The notes below the pieces were generated by a model. That model saw nothing but the letters and a program-made list of their open reading frames with translations. It was not told the DNA's origin and made no database searches. The position numbers and the translations under genes were made by a program. A stretch of DNA of 19,858 nucleotides from an uncultured Clostridia bacterium (lineage in GTDB: Bacteria > Bacillota > Clostridia > Christensenellales > Borkfalkiaceae), in assembly GCA_944369635.1 (NCBI GenBank), contig CALVXL010000032.1:1-19858 (forward strand), read 5' to 3'. Shown in pieces: positions 16,780 through 19,858 of this stretch (within the stretch, counting starts at the first letter, position 1; each line of letters begins with the position of its first letter).

Positions 16780-17676
16780 TCAGGCCTTTATGCCGCCGAC
16801 GTTCATATTGCTCATCATGATGTCCGAACAGAACGCGAAAATGGTGAGCGTGGGAATCAGCGAAATGAGCAGCCCCGCAAAATATACGGGGTAATCCACG
16901 CCGTGAATCGCGTTCGCCTGGAATTCGTAAAGTCCGCTGGAAAGCGTGGGATACGACGGCATATAAAGGATCATCGTCATATAATCGTTCCAGTTCTGCA
17001 CGAACGCCACGACGAAAAGCGTGACAATGGGACCGAGCGCCAAAGGCAGCATGATGCGGAAAACCACCATGAAATGACCGCCTTCGTCTATAAACGCCGC
17101 CTCCGCATAGAACCAGGAAACGTTTTTGAAAAATCCGTACATCACGAGGAAGTTAAACCCCCACGAACTTAGGTGCGTGACGACGGCATAGAACGGAGAA
17201 TCGTATAAATGCAACTCGCCGATCAGCTTGTAGTTGGACGCCAACGACCCGACGATAGGTATGGTCATGCAGAAGATCGCGACCGCATAGATGTATTTTT
17301 TCGCGCGGAACTCGTATTTTGCCAGGCAATATCCAGTGATACTGCACATGAACACGCTGAGCACCGACGAAACGAGCGTATACCAAATGCTGTTGAATAT
17401 CAAATCGAAAAACGTGGCGTTTTCCAGATTGAGCATTTCAAACGCCTTGAGGTAGTTGGAAAATTTCCAGTTTTCCGGAAGCGCGAACGTATTGCCGCCG
17501 GAATATTCCAAAGATCCCTTCAAGGAATTGAGAAACAGCCAGACGAACGGATAGATCAGGGAAATCGCGTACAGCAAAAAGATCACGAACACGATGGGAA
17601 AGATGACCTTTTCGACGCGGGAACGGCCTCTGATAACGATGCTGACTTCTTCTTTTTTCTGTAATTTACTTCGCAT
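16780..17676 (-). CDS. Carbohydrate ABC transporter permease, MalG/UgpE type
   Basis: Inner-membrane permease of 298 residues with about six membrane helices. The ATPase-contact EAA loop is AEAAFIDEGGHFMVVFRIML (191-210), typical of the CUT1 family MalG-like subunit, and the C-terminus (DIMMSNMNVGGIKA) also matches that family. It should pair with the permease encoded just upstream and receive substrate from the downstream binding protein. GGAGG lies six bases before the ATG; the gap from the preceding stop is 12 bases. No ATP-binding subunit is encoded in the window. Confidence 0.95.
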   Translation of the reverse strand: MRSKLQKKEEVSIVIRGRSRVEKVIFPIVFVIFLLYAISLIYPFVWLFLNSLKGSLEYSGGNTFALPENWKFSNYLKAFEMLNLENATFFDLIFNSIWYTLVSSVLSVFMCSITGYCLAKYEFRAKKYIYAVAIFCMTIPIVGSLASNYKLIGELHLYDSPFYAVVTHLSSWGFNFLVMYGFFKNVSWFYAEAAFIDEGGHFMVVFRIMLPLALGPIVTLFVVAFVQNWNDYMTMILYMPSYPTLSSGLYEFQANAIHGVDYPVYFAGLLISLIPTLTIFAFCSDIMMSNMNVGGIKA

Positions 17677-17688
17677 ACGCCGCCTCCC

Positions 17689-18519
17689 TCAATATTCCAC
17701 CGCGGGGACTTTGTCGATCAGCCATCTGACGAGCAGTATGAACGGCACGCCGATACAGGTGAAGAACAGTCCCGCCGCCGCAACGACGTTGTAATTGTTG
17801 TAGGTATAGACCATATCGAAAATCCAATAACCGATGGTCATGGTATCGTAATCGCCTTTGGTGAAAAGCAGAATCGGCCCCGACGCGGAAAAAATACCCG
17901 TCGCGTTCAGAATGAGAAGCGTCGAAATGGTAGGCCAGATCAGCGGCAGGATGATGGAGACGATTTCCCTGCCCATGCCGCAACCGTCCAGCTTGATCGA
18001 TTCCAGAATGGAAACGGGAATACGGCTCATCGCACCGGTGAAAAGCAACATATTGGTTCCGAACCCCGTCCAAACGCAATAAAAGAGAATCGTTTTGGTC
18101 GCCGTATCGGGATCGGCGAGCAATTCGGGCGCTTCGTGCCCGAAAAATTCGTAAACCGCACCGAGCGGCCCCGTCGGCGCGATGAAATTTTCGAATACCG
18201 CCGTCATCGCAACGCTGGAAATGATTCCCGGCAGATAAAAGATGATGCGGAACGCGGACGTCCCCGCCAGGCGGCGGAACATAAAATAACTGATGATGAG
18301 CGCGAGCACCATGATGACGAACACATTATTGCAAAAATAAAACAACGTGTTTTTGAGCCCGACGGAAATATTGCTGCCGGGCGCGGTGATTTCTTTGAAA
18401 AAATAATCGAAGTTGTTCAGCGTCCAATCCCCTATCTTGGTCTGGAATGCCAAAAGAATGGAATTGAAGTTGACATACAACCAGAAAACAAACCAGTGCA
18501 CGATGGGCACAAGGAGCAT
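17689..18519 (-). CDS. Carbohydrate ABC transporter permease, MalF/UgpA type, 5' end uncertain
   Basis: First structural gene of the operon: a CUT1-family permease (276 residues from this ATG) with the EAA loop ESIKLDGCGMGREIVSIILP (173-192). The ATG at 18519 is the first normal start in the open frame, but it has no ribosome site in range and falls inside the first membrane helix. The frame continues upstream with KIKKLKSPQRKGQTIFLVV, which looks like the genuine hydrophilic N-terminus of such permeases, to a TAA at 18598-18600 with no ATG, GTG or TTG. Either an uncommon start (for example ATT at 18532-18534, six bases after AAGGA) is used, or the 5' end carries a mutation. The rest of the protein looks intact, so function is likely if translation starts. 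Confidence 0.88.
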   Translation of the reverse strand: MLLVPIVHWFVFWLYVNFNSILLAFQTKIGDWTLNNFDYFFKEITAPGSNISVGLKNTLFYFCNNVFVIMVLALIISYFMFRRLAGTSAFRIIFYLPGIISSVAMTAVFENFIAPTGPLGAVYEFFGHEAPELLADPDTATKTILFYCVWTGFGTNMLLFTGAMSRIPVSILESIKLDGCGMGREIVSIILPLIWPTISTLLILNATGIFSASGPILLFTKGDYDTMTIGYWIFDMVYTYNNYNVVAAAGLFFTCIGVPFILLVRWLIDKVPAVEY

Positions 18520-18627
18520 TACGACGAGAAAAATCGTCTGTCCTTTTCTCTGCGGGCTTTTGAGTTTTTTGATTTTTTCGCAACGCGAAACAGTAGCTTA
18601 TTTCATTTGCCGAAGATTTTCTCCCTT
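18520..18627 (-). other. Anomalous leader of the first permease gene: orphan RBS and two-codon ORF
   Basis: An AAGGGAG ribosome site at 18621-18627 starts about seven bases from the predicted transcript start. The next ATG (18604-18606) is 14 bases beyond it and reads ATG AAA TAA, in the permease frame. From there to 18519 the frame is open and codes for permease-like residues. A TTG at 18581-18583 lies one frame off and would join the permease frame if the A-run at 18573-18578 had five instead of six A. Confidence 0.6.
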
Positions 18628-18640
18628 GATTTACATTTTT

Positions 18641-18669
18641 ATTGTAGTACGCTTTTTTTTAAATTTCAA
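18641..18669 (-). promoter_or_regulatory. Promoter of the glycan-use operon
   Basis: On the minus strand TTGAAA (18664-18669) and TACAAT (18641-18646) are separated by 17 bases containing an eight-A run. Transcription should start near 18634, just before the AAGGGAG site. It faces away from the regulator promoter about 70 bases to the right. Confidence 0.75.
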
Positions 18670-18725
18670 TATAATAAGACGACCAATAATAAAAAAAATA
18701 CGACTTTATTAACTCTTTATCGCGA

Positions 18726-18759
18726 CTTGTTGACAAGATTTTACAATTATGTTACAATT
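18726..18759. promoter_or_regulatory. Possible operator: palindrome and direct repeats over regulator promoter
   Basis: CTTGT-TG-ACAAG (18726-18737) overlaps the -35 box of the regulator promoter, and TTACAATT occurs twice (18741-18748 and 18752-18759), one DNA turn apart, the second covering the -10 box. These could be sites for autoregulation by the AraC-type protein, but such short AT-rich matches may arise by chance. Confidence 0.4.
18730..18758 (+). promoter_or_regulatory. Promoter of AraC-family regulator gene
   Basis: A full-consensus TTGACA (18730-18735) is followed after 17 bases by TACAAT (18753-18758). The expected transcript start, about seven bases on, coincides with the ATG at 18765, so the mRNA from this promoter would have almost no leader. 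Confidence 0.7.
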
Positions 18760-18764
18760 TTATT

Positions 18765-19631
18765 ATGAAAAATTCATTGCGCCTTCCGGGCAAGGATATT
18801 TACAATTTTATCGAAGCTTCCAACTTAAAAGACATCTCCGTTTTGGAAGCGTCTTTCAGAAAAAAACACCCCGACGTAAGCAAAAAGCCGATGAGCAAAA
18901 ACTACTTTGCACTGCACCTTATTTTAAAAGGCGCGGGAAAACTCATCACTTCTTCGGGAGAATACGAACTGAAAAAGAACGATATATTCGTTCGCTTTCC
19001 CAACGAGACCATCACCTATTACGATTATCCCGACAACCCGTTCAACTATATTTTCGTCACCTTTAACGGCACGGCGGTCGTTTCCTATTTTAAACGTATC
19101 GGCATAACCGCCAAAAACAGGGTGTTTACGACAGACGACGAAATCACCCTGCTTTTCAAACATCTGGTTCTGATCTCCCGCGATTATCCCGAAATAAACG
19201 ACATGATCTCCGCGGGATACATGCATCTGATCTTCGCCAACCTTGCCAAGCAGAATTCCAACAAGCCTACCAACAAGTACGACGTGAAGGAATCGTATAT
19301 CGCCAGCGCGCTCAACCTGATCCAATCCAATCTGCCCAACGCCGACCTCGACGCGAATTATATCGCCCAGTTCCTCAATCTGAACACCGATTATTTTCTG
19401 CGGATTTTCAAAAACGTGATGGGCGTGGCGTTTTCCCGTTACATCGTGGCAAAGCGCATGAATCTGGCGGTCAACATGATCAACGACGGCGAAACTTCCG
19501 TCAGCAAGATCGCCGCCGCCTGCGGTTACGAAAACGCCTCCTATTTCACAAAAACTTTTAAACTTTACTACAACCAGAGGCCGAAAGATTATATCGACAA
19601 AACGTTGAATCACTTAAAAAATCTCCGCTGA
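18765..19631 (+). CDS. AraC-family transcriptional regulator
   Basis: Cytoplasmic DNA-binding protein of 288 residues. An N-terminal cupin-like sensor domain (about 45-105, FALHLILKGAGKLITSSG and FNYIFVTFNG) should bind a sugar. The C-terminal AraC/XylS domain has two helix-turn-helix motifs, about 196-216 (ANYIAQFLNLNTDYFLRIFK) and 245-267, with the family signature GYENASYFTKTFKLYYNQRP. It is divergent from the glycan operon and very likely controls it, by the usual arrangement for such loci. No ribosome site precedes the ATG; only the AT-rich promoter sequence is there, so initiation on a leaderless transcript is possible. An internal ATG at residue 43 would remove part of the cupin domain and is unlikely. 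The gene ends within its terminator. Confidence 0.94.
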   Translation: MKNSLRLPGKDIYNFIEASNLKDISVLEASFRKKHPDVSKKPMSKNYFALHLILKGAGKLITSSGEYELKKNDIFVRFPNETITYYDYPDNPFNYIFVTFNGTAVVSYFKRIGITAKNRVFTTDDEITLLFKHLVLISRDYPEINDMISAGYMHLIFANLAKQNSNKPTNKYDVKESYIASALNLIQSNLPNADLDANYIAQFLNLNTDYFLRIFKNVMGVAFSRYIVAKRMNLAVNMINDGETSVSKIAAACGYENASYFTKTFKLYYNQRPKDYIDKTLNHLKNLR

Positions 19632-19649
19632 ACGAGCGGAGATTTTTTT
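19616..19649. terminator. Bidirectional terminator overlapping the regulator stop codon
   Basis: ATCTCCGCT (19621-19629) pairs with AGCGGAGAT (19635-19643) around GAACG, with AAAAA before and TTTTTT after, so it has a T-run on either strand. The left arm encodes the last residues of the AraC-type protein and the stop codon TGA (19629-19631) reaches into the loop. Confidence 0.92.
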
Positions 19650-19657
19650 ATGAACCG

Positions 19658-19689
19658 AAAAGCGGCGTTTTAAAAGGGAAAAACGCCGC
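19658..19689 (-). terminator. Terminator of the right-edge minus-strand gene
   Basis: GCGGCGTTTT (19662-19671) pairs exactly with AAAACGCCGC (19680-19689) around an eight-base loop; on the minus strand TTTT follows. It lies about 30 bases past the stop of the partial membrane-protein gene. Confidence 0.75.
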
Positions 19690-19718
19690 GATAACTGACC
19701 TGACAAAATATCGGCGCA

Positions 19719-19858
19719 TCAGCGCTCGCGCCTACGCCTGCCGCAAAACTTTTTCACCCCTTCCGACGCCCCGCCGAACAGAGCCATCGCAAAAGAAAGT
19801 ACGGCAAATAAGGCGAAAACGCCCGTCCAGCCGTAGCCGTCCGCCACCGCCCCCAAAC
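19719..19858 (-). CDS. C-terminus of a membrane transporter, probably MFS (partial)
   Basis: An open frame entering from the right edge encodes 45 residues before TGA at 19719-19721. It begins LGAVADGYGWTGVFALFAVL, continues as one hydrophobic helix and ends in a basic tail (KKFCGRRRRER). The D-GYGW-GVF pattern before a last helix is typical of the final segment of major facilitator transporters, but with so little sequence the family is a moderate guess. It is convergent with the AraC-type regulator gene and separated from it by two terminators. Confidence 0.6.
   Translation of the reverse strand, partial: LGAVADGYGWTGVFALFAVLSFAMALFGGASEGVKKFCGRRRRER

Noticed and set aside
18326..18583. 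Minus-strand TTG-initiated ORF of 85 codons over the permease 5' region
   Set aside because: After the first few codons it is a frame-shifted reading of the permease; only its TTG is of interest, as a possible start separated from the permease by one base.
18749..19066. Plus-strand ORF of 105 codons overlapping the AraC-type gene start in another frame
   Set aside because: Starts within the promoter -10 region and overlaps well-supported cupin-domain codons; the product has no motif.
1..19858. CRISPR array, tRNA or rRNA genes, insertion sequences, att sites
   Set aside because: I saw no evenly spaced short direct repeats, tRNA-like cloverleaf with flanking genes, transposase or integrase motif, or terminal inverted repeats.

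Overview
The window looks like part of the chromosome of a Gram-positive, probably anaerobic and gut-associated member of the Clostridia. Grounds for this are strong AAGGAGG-type ribosome sites, consensus TTGAnA-N17-TAtAAT promoters, many secreted proteins with lipobox signal peptides rather than outer-membrane systems, an InlB-repeat/BspA-type surface protein, and a binding-protein sugar transporter without its own ATPase. Lineage is an inference; there is no rRNA or other marker gene here.

Layout. Positions 1-1694 (minus) hold the N-terminal 564 residues of a BspA-like leucine-rich-repeat lipoprotein with Listeria-Bacteroides (InlB B-type) repeats, with a clear promoter and a palindrome in its leader. 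Positions 2071-3672 (minus) hold a MATE-family efflux pump with its own promoter. From about 18669 down to the terminator at 3911-3958 (minus) there is one long, tightly packed unit that reads as a glycan-use operon: permease 1, permease 2, sugar-binding lipoprotein, GH123/DUF4091-type lipoprotein, a lipoprotein of two duplicated beta-sandwich modules, a cytoplasmic barrel protein of glycoside-hydrolase type, a 1440-residue modular lipoprotein, a glycerophosphodiester phosphodiesterase and a Gfo/Idh/MocA oxidoreductase. Gaps are mostly under 40 bases, with stop/start overlaps at two junctions. A divergent AraC-family regulator (18765-19631, plus) faces the operon across a short promoter region. 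At the right edge (19719-19858, minus) is the C-terminus of a multipass membrane protein, probably an MFS transporter.

How the genes fit together (inference). The surface lipoproteins would bind and cut an external glycan. The binding protein and two permeases would import the product, powered by an ATPase encoded elsewhere. The cytoplasmic barrel protein, phosphodiesterase and dehydrogenase would finish its breakdown, and the AraC protein would sense the sugar and switch on the operon. GH123 and one branch of the Gfo/Idh/MocA fold (GH109) are both known for N-acetylgalactosamine chemistry, which makes a GalNAc-containing or glycerophosphate-substituted glycan a testable guess, not a conclusion.

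Most notable: the giant lipoprotein with one module present three times and a second at both ends but no catalytic domain; the unusual company of the phosphodiesterase and oxidoreductase in a glycan operon; the abnormal 5' end of the first permease gene, with an orphan ribosome site, a two-codon mini-ORF and no ordinary start; and a regulator whose start codon sits where its own promoter should begin transcription.
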